Assembly: GCA_012064385.1 (NCBI GenBank) | Contig: QRDG01000131.1 | Coordinates: forward strand, 2,460,984-2,524,983 | Length of the DNA stretch: 64,000 nucleotides | Source of the DNA: Puccinellia tenuiflora | Lineage: Eukaryota; Streptophyta; Magnoliopsida; Poales; Poaceae | Direction: 5' to 3' | Shown: in pieces, positions 35,664 to 45,359 of the stretch | How positions within the stretch are numbered: the stretch's first letter is position 1 | Layout of the letters: each line of letters begins with the position of its first letter | The notes under the pieces: model-generated | What the model was told of the DNA's origin: nothing | Databases searched by the model: none | What the model saw: only the letters and a program-made list of their open reading frames with translations | Translations under genes and position numbers: made by a program

Positions 35664-38228
35664 ATGGTGTGGTTACTAAATAATCACTACGATGTGCAAC
35701 ACCGGGCCTATTTGATGGCGGAGAAGGGAGAGGTAATAAAATTACTTTTACACTTGTATCAATTTTCTATTGTTTGGTAGAAGATTATGTTGTAATTCTT
35801 CTATTTGCCTTATTGTTTTGCAGGAGCTTGTACCGTTGAAGATTCGGTCTCATGGGGTGTCGTCGGGTGATATGCCGTACGATGAGCGGTACACTGAGTA
35901 CATCGAGAGGTTGGGCCTCCTCCCGTTCATCCAGATGGTTAGCCGGTCGACTCCTAATCTTAACCCGCCAGCCATCACGGCTCTTGTCGACCGGTGGAGG
36001 CCGGAGACGCACACTTTCCACCTTCGGACCGGCGAGATGACAGTCACCCTACAGGATGTTTCCATGATCTTTGGACTTCCTATCGAGGGGAAGCCTTTGT
36101 GCATGAGTACGGATTCTGAAGGGTGGCGCGCGCAGATGGAGGCCCTTATTGGTATGGCTCCTGAGGAGTCCGAAGACAAGAGTAAAGACAGAGTCCCAGC
36201 CGGCGCTACTTATGTTTGGATAGTGTAGAACTTCTCGCATTGCCCGGTGGATGCCGATGATGATGTGATACAGGCGTATGCTCGCGTGTACGTGTGGTAT
36301 GTTATCTCTCGGACTCTTTTTGCCGATAGCGGTGGAATTACCGCACAGTGGATGTGGCTGAAGGCGTTGACCACCTTTGACTCCAAATGGAGTTGGGGTT
36401 CTGCTGCACTTGCCTACTTGTACCGGCAGGTAATATGTTGTTCGGCTTTAATTTACATTTCCATGTTAAACATGTCTTAATTTAACCTTGTTTGCATTTA
36501 TGTGCAGTTGGACGATGCTTGTCGTAGATCGGGCAAGTGTGGAATTGGGGGTCCTATGGTCCTCCTATCGATCTGGAGCTGGGAACGATTCCCAGTTGGA
36601 CGCCCGCGAGAGGTGGGGTACCTTCCTTGGGCCGACTACGGGGATCACCCTCTACGGCGTCCCACGTGGGCATATAGGTGGGACGTAGTATCGGAGGCTC
36701 ACAGCGACATCAATACCATGTACAAGCAGTACACCAACGAGTTTGATGCGCTTACCCCTGAGCAGGTTAGTATCTTTGTTTACATTTTGATCACATGATT
36801 TTGATCTTTCTCCAAAGTGATGGTTGTGTACTTCGTTGTCAGGTGGAATGGGAGCCTTACGGAAGTGGTGATGAGTTCGGGCAAATTCTGCATTTCCCGT
36901 TGAACCCGAAGTGCTTGGAGGAACAACGGTTGTGGCTGATGCGCTGCCCGTTGATATGTAATTGGGCGGTCGAGTTTCACTTGCCACATCGTGTGATGAG
37001 GCAGTTTGGGTTGTTCCAGGCTCACCCGGCTGTGTGGGTGGACACGGACCAGTCCCTTCACGGGTAAGATACTAATTTTTTTTTGCTGTTCTCGCCTCAA
37101 CATGGTGGTACTGATCGTGTGTATGTTTTCTATATGCAGGTTGGACAGAAAAAGACAGAGGAAGGTGAAGAAATGGGACGTATTTCACAAGAAATATGTC
37201 ATCGACTTCGAGACTTGTGTGGAGAGGGCTAAGGAGAGTGGATGGGGCCGGCAAAGGGCGCACTGTCCAATTGCATTCAACAACTACATTCGATGGTTTC
37301 TTGAGAGTACGAGGGTGGAGCTATGCCCGGCAGCTTTTGAGGAGGAGATTTTGGAAGAGCCCACCGTGTTCGACGAACTTGCCCAGAGGGAGTACAACAG
37401 GCTCGTCAGGTCGGGCAACCAAATACCTTTTTCTAACGTGCTCAACTTTGTGGTAAGTGTTTGCTTTCCTGCTTTCCTTGTAGCACAAGTACCACTCTCT
37501 TCCTTGCATAACTTGTTAACTTTGTGTCAACCATAGCGCTCGGAGATAAAGGAACAAGCCGGTACAAGTGAGCAATTGTTGAGGACCGCTCCGGCGGGAG
37601 AAAAGGGTGAAGGTGCACTTCGAGATTTCGTGAAGGTACGTATCCTAATCTTGTGGACTTCAACATGGCCTATATGCACTTACTGATAGTAAGTCTTACA
37701 GCGGTCGGCCCGACGGTTACGCCGGTTGGCGAATCTACTCGGTTGTCGTGATCCCGAGTACAGAACACCGTCGCAGTCTAGGTCAAACTCGCGTTTTGAT
37801 CTGGAGGACGATATTGACGATGAGAATACCTCGACGGCTCATGATGAGGTATGAGATTGAAGGATGCCTAAATTCGGTAATGTTATTTTTCAATTAACTG
37901 AATCATGCACTTGTTGTTTTCGAAGATTCCGGATGACATGACGCTGGATCAGGCTCGAGATCGGTCCGCTTACTTGATGAGGTCGAAAAGGGCACCTAGA
38001 CGGGTATTTAGCCCAAGTGACTACGATGCTAAAGGAAAGAACAATGTTGGTGAGGAGGAGCGGCCGCGGAGGTCAGTAGCGGGTCGGAGGATGAGGTTGC
38101 ACATGGATGATGAGGAAGAAGAGTCTGGAGACGAGGTAGAGGAGGAAGAAGAACCGCAGCCAGTACGGAGGAAGAAGATTCCAGTTAGTAGAGGAGGTGG
38201 ACGCGCAAAGGCCCGTGGACGGAAGTAG
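35664..38228 (+). pseudogene. MULE-borne plant mobile domain (PMD) gene, one premature stop
   Basis: PMD proteins (relatives of MAIN and MAIL1) occur both as host nuclear proteins and as transposon cargo. Eight exons (35664-35732, 35824-36429, 36508-36765, 36843-37063, 37140-37452, 37537-37635, 37702-37848, 37926-38228) have GT-AG borders and join in frame to 672 codons. The first exon reads NNHYDVQHRAYL. The PMD core follows with RLGLLPFIQM, ALVDRWRPETHTFHL, GEMTVTLQDVSMIFGLPIEG and VWYVISRTLFADSGG, then FFL-type parts such as LLSIWSWERFPVGRP. The C-terminus is acidic and ends RKKIPVSRGGGRAKARGRK. The only lesion is an in-frame TAG at 36226-36228 (codon 158), inside the PMD core. All seven introns are clean, so the break is recent, a sequencing error, or read through. 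Confidence 0.85.
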
Positions 38229-38458
38229 GAGATGCCATGTTGTTTCGTATCGTAGTTGTAATATTATCGCACTTCTCTGTCGTGTCGAACTTGTCGTGTC
38301 GAACTTGCCATTTCTATTTGACGGGACAATTGTCGTATGTGAACTAGTGAATCTGTGTTTTATGTCTGTGTTTGATTTCTGAAGTTATGAATCTGTGTGT
38401 GATTTCTGTTTGAATTCCTGTTTGAATTTGCCATTTCTGTTTGAATTCCAGTAACAGC

Positions 38459-39025
38459 ATAGCGCCTCCGGCCAAGGCGCTATACATGTGTAGCGCCCCA
38501 GACAAAGGCGCTATGGTGTGCAAAATGATGTGCTCCAGAGGGCTCCCGAGAGCTGTCCCAGCGAGGCATCGTCGAAAACGACTAAGTCATGGTGTAGCGC
38601 CTCCGGCCAAGGCGCTATACATGTGTAGCGCCCCAGACAAAGGCGCTATGCTGTGCAAAATGATGTGTTCCAGAGGGCTCCCGAGAGCTGTCCCAGCGAG
38701 GCATCGTCGAAAACGACTAAGTCATGGTGTAGCGCCTCCGGCCAAGGCGCTATACATGTGTAGCGCCCCAGACAAAGGCGCTATGGTGTGCAAAATGATG
38801 TGCTCCAGAGAGCTCCCGAGAGCTGTCCCAGCGAGGCATCGTCGAAAACGACTAAGTCATGGTGTAGCGCCTTGGCCGGAGGCGCTACACCATAACTTAG
38901 TCGTTTTCGACGATGCCTCGCTGGGACAGCTCTCGGGAGCTCTCTGGAGCACCTCATTTCACACACCATAGCGCCTTTGGCTGGGGCGCTACACATGTAT
39001 AGCGCCTTGGCCGGAGGCGCTATTC
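38459..39025. repeat. 135-bp tandem repeat folding into a central inverted repeat
   Basis: Three direct copies with a 135-bp period start at about 38461, 38596 and 38731. Each holds two TAGCGCC/GGCGCTA palindromes and the phrase CATCGTCGAAAACGACTAAG. At about 38864-38890 a further palindrome forms the turn, and the third copy is then repeated in reverse to about 39025. The result is an inverted repeat with arms of roughly 148 bp. It lies between the 3' ends of the PMD gene and the leftward genes. Confidence 0.92.
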
Positions 39026-39293
39026 TGTGAAGATTATTTGCTCTCAGAGAGCTTTCTCAACAAGGAATACTCAAATATAAGTTTCAACCACACAGGAATA
39101 GTTAGACAGAAATGAAGTTCGACACAATCACAGAAATAAGGTTCACAAAAGTAAATAAGGTTCAATGGACAACTAGGTTCACAAAAGTAAACAAGGTTCA
39201 ATGGACAACTAGGTTCACAACATTGACTACTACAAGGTTTAGTCGAGAACAAGGTTCGACAAAGGTGAATAAGATGATGAGCACCACATAGGT

Positions 39294-39722
39294 CTACTGC
39301 GTCGAGGCCGGTCCCTTTCCCTTGTCCTTCCTCTTGGAAGTGAACTCCTCCTCCTCGGCCGCTTCTCTTGCGAGACGAGCCTCACGAAGCACCCTCTCCT
39401 GAAATATCTTTGCTTCCCTCTCCTTCTTTGCCCTCACCATTTCCCAATTCTTGGTCCATGATGCTTCAAAATCCCTTTGACGTTTCTCGGCTGCTTCTTT
39501 GATCTTTCTCTCCTGACGGCGTTGATACGCGTAGTACTCTTTGCTCAGTTGTTCTTTCTCCTCACTCTTCTTTTGTTCCTCCTCTTTCTTCTTTCTCTCC
39601 CGTTCGGCCGCATCTTGCTCTTTCACCTTCCTCAAACCCACCTCCAACCAACCCGGCCTCTCACCTTCCTCGTCCGAGTCCACCCAATTGATTGTTGCCT
39701 TGTTCGGTTGAGACGCCGCCAT
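39294..39722 (-). CDS. MULE-borne coiled-coil protein, unknown function
   Basis: The ATG at 39722 starts MAASQPNKATINWVDSDEEG, followed by GERPGWLEVGLRKVKEQ and a long charged coiled coil (about residues 35-130) rich in Lys, Glu and Arg. It ends KRKDKGKGPASTQ at 39294, about 142 residues. I do not recognise a family. The gene lies directly downstream of the MURA remnant. A splice acceptor-like TTTTTTAG sits two bases before the ATG, so it could instead be a terminal exon, but joining it to MURA did not keep frame in my reading. A similar charged coiled coil occurs in the GRF gene at 41287-41925. Confidence 0.5.
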   Translation of the reverse strand: MAASQPNKATINWVDSDEEGERPGWLEVGLRKVKEQDAAERERKKKEEEQKKSEEKEQLSKEYYAYQRRQERKIKEAAEKRQRDFEASWTKNWEMVRAKKEREAKIFQERVLREARLAREAAEEEEFTSKRKDKGKGPASTQ

Positions 39723-39798
39723 ACCTAAAAAATTTGGAAACAATTTATTAGTAAGTAACATGTGATGCATAAATAACAATAAACATTTATTAGTAAAA

Positions 39799-40983
39799 CT
39801 AAAATGGAGATACATACGGAAAGGGTCCACTAAGGTATCCTATCATACTCTCCGTTCTACCACCACCGCGGCCTCTACCACCACCAACACGGCCTCTTGT
39901 GAGCCCAAGTCTTCTCCCTCTTTGTTGTCTAGGAGTTTGTTGGCTCACTCTTTGTTGGCTTCTTCTTTGTTGCGTAGGAGCTTGTTGGCTATTATCAACT
40001 TGGTGGCTAGGACCATATTGTTGGTTGGGACCATTTTGTTGGCTAGCACCAACTCCTTGGCTAGGACCACTATGTTGGCTAGCACCAACTCCTTGGCTAG
40101 GAGCACTATGTTGGCTAGCACCACCACGTTGACTTGGTTGGCTTGAGCTTGGTTCACTACGCTTTGCTCTCTTCCTTTGGGTGCATTTTCTTGCGTTGTG
40201 CCCGATAGAGTTGCATTTGCCACAACGGGCTCGTTCAGGAGGTTCTTGGAAATGCTCGTTGCGACATTCTCGCCCACCACGACCCCAACCGTCCATGTCG
40301 CCTCTAAAACGCTTTGTCTTGCGTCTTCCCCGTTTCATCACCTTCCAATCCTCATGGGGCCAAAGTTGAATTCCATGATACTCCGGCCATTGTGATTGGT
40401 CAAAGTATGGGTGAAATCTAGGTGCCCATGTCCTCTTGGTTGTCAAGATAGAGAACTCGGACTCTCTCACGGTTAGCGGGTGATTGACATCGACATGTCG
40501 AGTACGAGCCGCCGTTAGCAAGTGTGAGCATGCGAGATGGAGCAACATTGGTCTCCCGCACGTGCAATCACAATTCTTGAGCGAGACCTTAAACGCCCGT
40601 CCTCCATGTTGGACACCATCGGCCGTGGTTCCTCCGGGCTCGTTCACTTGGTAAATCATCTCCTCATTATCATAAATTGTGGCAACTTGGGAGTCCGCCT
40701 TCCTTGATTCGAACTCGACGAACTCATCAACCTTAGGCGGATATTTCAACTTCTCCATGTGCTTATCCGTTTCAAGTGAGTAGTTCAAAAAGTACTCATT
40801 CAACTTGGTGAACGTGTATTGAACTATTGCGGTCACGGGCAATGCACGCACACCCTTCAGCACGTTGTTGAAGCACTCCGCCATGTTGCTTGTCATTTGA
40901 CCGTACCTCCGGCCATCTTCATCATAAGCTCTTGCCCACTTGTTCCTTAGCTGAATGTGCCTATTAAGAAACTCTAGGCCCCC
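39799..40983 (-). pseudogene. MURA transposase C-terminal half (MULE 1)
   Basis: MURA is the Mutator transposase. This copy starts abruptly at about 40983 with RSLNPGGLEFLNRHIQLRNK, continues through MTSNMAECFNNVLKGVRALP (the region with the third catalytic acidic residue), then a SWIM zinc finger (CDCTCGRPMLLHLACSHLL), WPEYHGIQLWPHEDWK and a CCHC knuckle (CGKCNSIGHNARKC). The tail is Gln/Ser-rich with GPSQGVGASQ-type repeats and Gly/Arg-rich near the end. The N-terminal half with the first two catalytic Asp residues is absent. The upstream boundary coincides with TAGCGCC palindromes at 40997-41040. The frame is otherwise open for 395 codons. Confidence 0.85.
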
Positions 40984-40996
40984 GGGGTTGAGAGAT

Positions 40997-41040
40997 CTGT
41001 TAGGCGCTATGCATGTGTAGCGCCCGTTTCTAAGGCGCTA
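40997..41040. repeat. TAGCGCC palindromes at the MURA truncation point
   Basis: TAGGCGCTATGCATGTGTAG followed by CGCCCGTTTCTAAGGCGCTA forms two overlapping palindromes of the same type as in the TIRs. They lie just beyond the last readable MURA codon. Confidence 0.8.
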
Positions 41041-41286
41041 CACTATGGAATATGATTGACATATGAGTTTAGCAACAACAATTCATCTAATTTTTCGAAT
41101 ACACAGCACAAATAGAACAATGGAGTTCCCGAAATACATAAACAAGGTGCCAACAAACACAAATAGTTCACTTCATACATAAACAAGTTGCCAACAACCA
41201 CAAATAGTTCCCGAAATACGACAAGTTCTCTACGGACAAATTACGACTATATGTCTAAGACACGGGGCCATTTTCCCGAAATACGA

Positions 41287-41925
41287 CTATATGTCTAAAA
41301 CACGGGGCCATTTTCCCTTCTTATCACGCTGGATGTCTTGAGCCCGTGCTTCCTCCGCCCTCTCTCGCTTCCTTGTCCTCTCCGCTTCACGAGCCTCCTT
41401 GGCACGGCGCTTCCTCTCCTCCTCCCTCTTGCGTTGAATCTCTTCACGACGTTTGCGCTCTTCTTCCATCTTCTCTTGACGCTCCATCTCGAGCCACCTA
41501 GCCCTAATCTGCCTACGCTCAATTTCCATAAGAGCCAAGGTACTTTGGGGCTGCTCGAGATCTATCCAAGTGTAGTACTCACAAAGAGGAGGGGGAGACT
41601 ACAAAAAAAAAAGCATACATTAGTCTTTGGAGATGAAATGCAAATGCGACATGATAATTGGTGATTAACGTACCGGTGGGCGATCATATGCATTTCTTGG
41701 ACGTTCAGGAGAACGGGTGTAGTTGGGACACATGAAGAACCTTCTTCCTCTGGTGTCGGAATTCTCCGTGCACACTTTCACAATACATGGATCATTGCAC
41801 CAACAAGTAGGAGTTTTCACCCCTTTGTCTTTACCTTCCAACCACAAATTGCTACGGTTCGCTTTTCGTGGCCTCCATTCTTGATCAGCACAAGGAGGCC
41901 TATCACTAGGCTCGGAGGAGGACAT
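41287..41925 (-). CDS. GRF zinc-finger/coiled-coil protein in the MULE
   Basis: Two exons (41925-41674 and 41598-41287) joined at a GT-AG intron keep frame and encode 187 residues. Residues about 38-70 form a GRF-type zinc finger (TCWCNDPCIVKVC, TRGRRFFMCPNY), a fold that binds single-stranded nucleic acid in other proteins. The second exon has PPPLCEYYTWIDLEQPQSTL and then a long Arg/Glu/Lys coiled coil ending KKGKWPRVLDI. The gene runs leftward, upstream of the MURA remnant. The function in the element is unknown; a DNA-binding helper for transposition is an inference. Confidence 0.75.
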
Positions 41926-42510
41926 TTAACTAACCTATACATTTTTAAACATGCATAATCAATTTTCTAACATTGACAAATAAGTGACCTATAACTATTT
42001 TACAAATAAATAGTATACCTATCCTAATGGTAATGATATTACAAACATCCCATTATTTGCACAATTAAATCAAAATGAAATAGCCATTGCATTTGGATCT
42101 AAGCTTGAGTCAATATATCAATCTATTTGGGGATAGTATCTACAAATCGGAGAGCACTAACACACTACAAATCGGAGATCACTAACACATATCAATCTAG
42201 GATAGCATCTACAAATCGGAGAGCACTAACACATATCAATCTAGGCTACCATCCATAAAAACAAACTACAAATCCAAGGACAAATCATAGACAAATGGAG
42301 GGGATCGGAGAAGAATACCTCGGGGAAATATTTGGGGAGAAAATCCCCTCACTTTTCTTTCAAATCGGAGAGGATTCAGTGGGGGATTAGAGGAGGGGAT
42401 GGAACACCGCCGCCGCCGCCGCCACTTCGTCCCTGCCCAAGCGTCTCGGATGGAATGGAATGGGCAATGTATGGCTCGGGAGAAACGGACGCGGGATTTA
42501 GGTCACAGGG
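41926..42510. other. AT-rich leader between GRF gene and right TIR
   Basis: It contains three diverged copies of CTACAAATCGGAGAGCACTA (about 42130-42240). No gene is seen, and it probably holds the promoter of the leftward genes. Confidence 0.5.
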
Positions 42511-42761
42511 CATAGCGCCTTACATCAAGGCGCTATGCCACTGCATCATAGCGCCTTACACAAAGGCGCTACACTACCACGGGTGGGGCCCCCGGCGCCA
42601 CGCTGGCAGGATGTGTAGCGCCTCCCACGGAGGCGCTACACCGCATAGTATAGCGCCTGATCGTGAGGCGCTACACAAAAGGGTTATTTCCTGAAATAGT
42701 TTGAGCCAACGTTTATTTTGTGAAATACTTTCCGTTTATGGTTATTTTCGGTCAAATTCAC
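42511..42761 (-). repeat. Right TIR of the MULE with four palindromes
   Basis: This is the inverted counterpart of the left TIR. Four TAGCGCC/GGCGCTA palindromes are present, all with intact seven-base arms. It ends GGTCAAATTCAC directly before the 9-bp TSD. Confidence 0.9.
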
Positions 42762-42823
42762 CATGTGGACTGGCTGATAAAACGGTCTTTTCCTATTTGT
42801 TCTGCTAGATCGAAAACATAGCA

Positions 42824-42830
42824 TATAATA
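42824..42830 (-). promoter_or_regulatory. Candidate displaced TATA box of the GH3 gene
   Basis: On the minus strand this reads TATTATATGC. With the MULE removed it would lie about 230 bp upstream of the GH3 ATG. If it is the real TATA box, the MULE lies in the 5' leader. The motif is weak and the region AT-rich. Confidence 0.25.
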
Positions 42831-42972
42831 CATCATCTCTTAAATTATCTCTAGTATTATTGTTCACATTCTCTTAAAATTATGGGTTTGTTAAAGTTAA
42901 GTAAGAAAACATGTGAGTAAAAAAAAATCTCGTACAATGGTGAAAAGGTTTATCTTGAATTCCAGAGAGATC

Positions 42973-44704
42973 TCAGGCCCTCCCGGCTACGCCATGGGCG
43001 TGTTTAAGATGTCAGTGGGCTTCTGCGATCAGTATGAGAAAGCCGTGCGGGATTTCTGGTGGGGAGACGACGAGAACAAGAGGAAGGTCCACTGGTCTGC
43101 TTGGGATAATCTCACCAAGCCCAAAGGTATGGGTGGACTTGGCATCCGTGACATGGCCCTGTTCAACTAGGCTCTTCTCGCCAGGCAAGCTTGGCGCCTA
43201 ATCCAGAAGCATGACAGCCTGTGCGCAAAGGTCTTGAAAGCCAGATATTTCCCTAAAGGATCCCTGCTGGACAAGGTGTTCGCATATGATCCCTCCCCTA
43301 CCTGGAAAGGCATCGAGTTCGGTCTCGAACTGCTTAAGATCGGCATGATCAGTCGCATTGGTGATGGTAGGAAAACCCATATAACTAGAGACAATTGGAT
43401 CCCAAGAGGGGATGACCTTAAGATCATTGCACTGAAGAAAAACTCGAGACGGAGATGGGTCAATCAGCTAATCAATTCTGAAACCAATGAGTGGAACCGT
43501 AACCTCCTGCATGAGCTTCTCCATGAAGCGGATGTTGAAGCTGTGCTTCGAAATCCAATCCCCAGCCCTCAAACTGATGACCGCTGGGCCTGGCACTACG
43601 AGAGAAATGGATGCTTCTCTATCAAGAGCGCCTACAGGCTCGCCTACAAGCTGAAGCACTACAACCATGGAGAAGAGGGATCGAGCTGCGCCACAAATGG
43701 TGAGAGGTCACTGTGGAACTCTATCTGGCAGGCTGACGTCCCACCAAAAGTTCGTATCTTTGCTTGGAGGGTGGCTTCGGACAACCTGGCCGCGCAGAAG
43801 AACAAATGGAGGAGGACATTAGAGCTCACCGACCGCTGCCAGATCTGCGGTAAAGGCACTGAGGATGCCTTCCATGCCACCGTAGTTTGCACAAGAGCTG
43901 CGGCGCTCCGGCATGCCATGCGCTCTCACTGGCACCTCCCTGCCGAATCCCACTTCCGCTACACAGGCCCTGACTGGTTGCTCCTTCTCCTGTCCAAGTA
44001 TGACAAGCCGTCTCGGGCTAGGATCCTGCTGCTGCTCTGGAGATCTTGGCACCTCAGAAATGATATCATACACCAAAATGGTACTGCCACGATCGCGGAT
44101 TCTGTCAGCTTCTTGCTGTCTTTGCAGACCATCTCCTCCCTGTCCCCTGCCCCTGTCGAGGACCGCAAGCAGAAAGCTGTGGATGCTGGCCTGCATGCAG
44201 CGGATCAACCGCAACCTGATTCTGGACATACTTGGGCACCACCACCTCACGGCTGGACCAAAGTCAACACTGACGGTTCCTTTCGTGCCTCGAGTCTTTC
44301 CGGGGGCGCTAGAGCTGTGCTCAGAGACGAACACGGATCTGTCAGCCTGGCGGCTCACTCCGCTCTCAAAAACTGTCTCCATGCTGAAGAGGCTGAAGCT
44401 AAAGCACTCCTTTTGGGTCTCAAATTGGCGTCTGACGAAGGCCATGCCAAGATCACCCTGGAGACTGACTGTGCTGATGCTGCTGCAGCTCTTCGATCAA
44501 AAGATACATACAGGTCCTCCCTTTGCTTCGTCTACGATGAAGCCAAGAGCCTGTTGAACAACTTCCAAGAATGTTCGATCCTCTCTGCTAGCAGGGATTG
44601 CGAAGCTGGCTCATTCTGATGGAGACCGTATCATGAGGAACGAGCTTCCTGACGCTATCAGAGTTCTTGTTACGAACGATCTGTACAATGGCACTATCCT
44701 GTAA
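42973..44704 (+). pseudogene. LINE ORF2 C-terminus: zf-RVT and RNase H
   Basis: This is the C-terminal part of an L1-type ORF2. It starts after the polymerase core at GPPGYAMGVFKMSVGFCDQY and DFWWGDDENKRKVHW, followed by the KPKGMGGLGIRDMALFN motif, then TAG (43168-43170) where relatives have Gln, and ALLARQAWRL. The zinc-binding domain (DRCQICGKGTEDAFHATVVC) and an RNase H domain (GWTKVNTDGSFRASS, EAEAKALLLGLKLA, ETDC) follow. A small deletion with frameshift near 44590 removes the RDCN...AH part, and the final AKLAHSDGDRIMRNELPDA continues in another frame to 44704. It cannot be active. Confidence 0.9.
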
Positions 44705-44731
44705 CCAAGTTCTCTAACCTCAAAAAACAAA
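42973..44731 (+). mobile_element. 5'-truncated LINE with 18-bp TSD
   Basis: TTGAATTCCAGAGAGATC occurs at 42955-42972 and 44732-44749, directly outside a LINE fragment that ends in a short A-rich tail (TCAAAAAACAAA). This is a standard target-primed insertion truncated at its 5' end. It lies about 200 bp beyond the MULE, in the former upstream DNA of the GH3 gene. Confidence 0.9.
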
Positions 44732-44749
44732 TTGAATTCCAGAGAGATC

Positions 44750-45359
44750 GGCTCTTAGATAAGAGAAGTCAAACATCTTTTTTTTGTTTCTCTTTTCCAA
44801 CTCATAAATTATTATAGTGTCATTGCTAAGATACGATCATTGTACATGTCCCGAGTGTGCGACGTGTGTTACCAGGCCTGACGACAAAGATTTTTTTCTA
44901 GAATACTTGTATAGCGCCCCTAGCATCGATTAAAAGAGAATACTGAATTTATCATTTTTCGCATTTTACTTATATTTTATCATTTTTCATTTTGACCACC
45001 ACATGTCGGTGACATATGCCGTGAGAGATGACCAAATAGTGAAATAAAGGGTGAAGATTTGTCATATTTCTTGGAGAATGGCATAGAAGCTAGTTGCAAC
45101 GTTGTCCGCCAAACTTGTGGCAACACAACACCTTACAACTCACAAAAAATTAGGCAGGATCGATTCACAAGAGACTAGGCAGGATTGAGTGTCAGCGAGT
45201 CAACCACTAGACTAGACCATCGAGAGGACAAGGAACCCATTCTGGTCATCTCATGAAACCCAAGACTCTCTGCCCCATAACTCTAGCTAAGGACAACCCA
45301 ACAAGACGTGGTTTAGAGCTTCCTCATGCTGATCACAAAACGGACAAGTTGCATGTTGC
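44750..45359. other. Spacer, nothing supported
   Basis: AT-rich DNA without a defined gene. The second half probably belongs to the decayed copia element that follows. Confidence 0.4.

Larger units (their letters stand above)
34642..42761. mobile_element. Complete MULE carrying PMD, MURA remnant and GRF genes
   Basis: A perfect 9-bp duplication CATGTGGAC (34633-34641 and 42762-42770) flanks 251-bp terminal inverted repeats that begin GYGAATTTGACCGAAAATAA, which is diagnostic of Mutator-like elements. Inside, a plant-mobile-domain gene runs rightward. A GRF zinc-finger gene, a MURA C-terminal half and a coiled-coil ORF run leftward. The two sets converge on a palindromic tandem repeat at 38459-39025. 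MURA lacks its catalytic half, so this copy cannot move by itself. The perfect TSD and well-matched ends suggest a recent insertion. Confidence 0.92.

Noticed and set aside
38441..38971. 176-codon frame with a repeated Cys/Arg-rich peptide
   Set aside because: It merely translates the 135-bp DNA repeat (a multiple of three); the inverted copy gives the same peptide on the other strand. There is no start context or domain.
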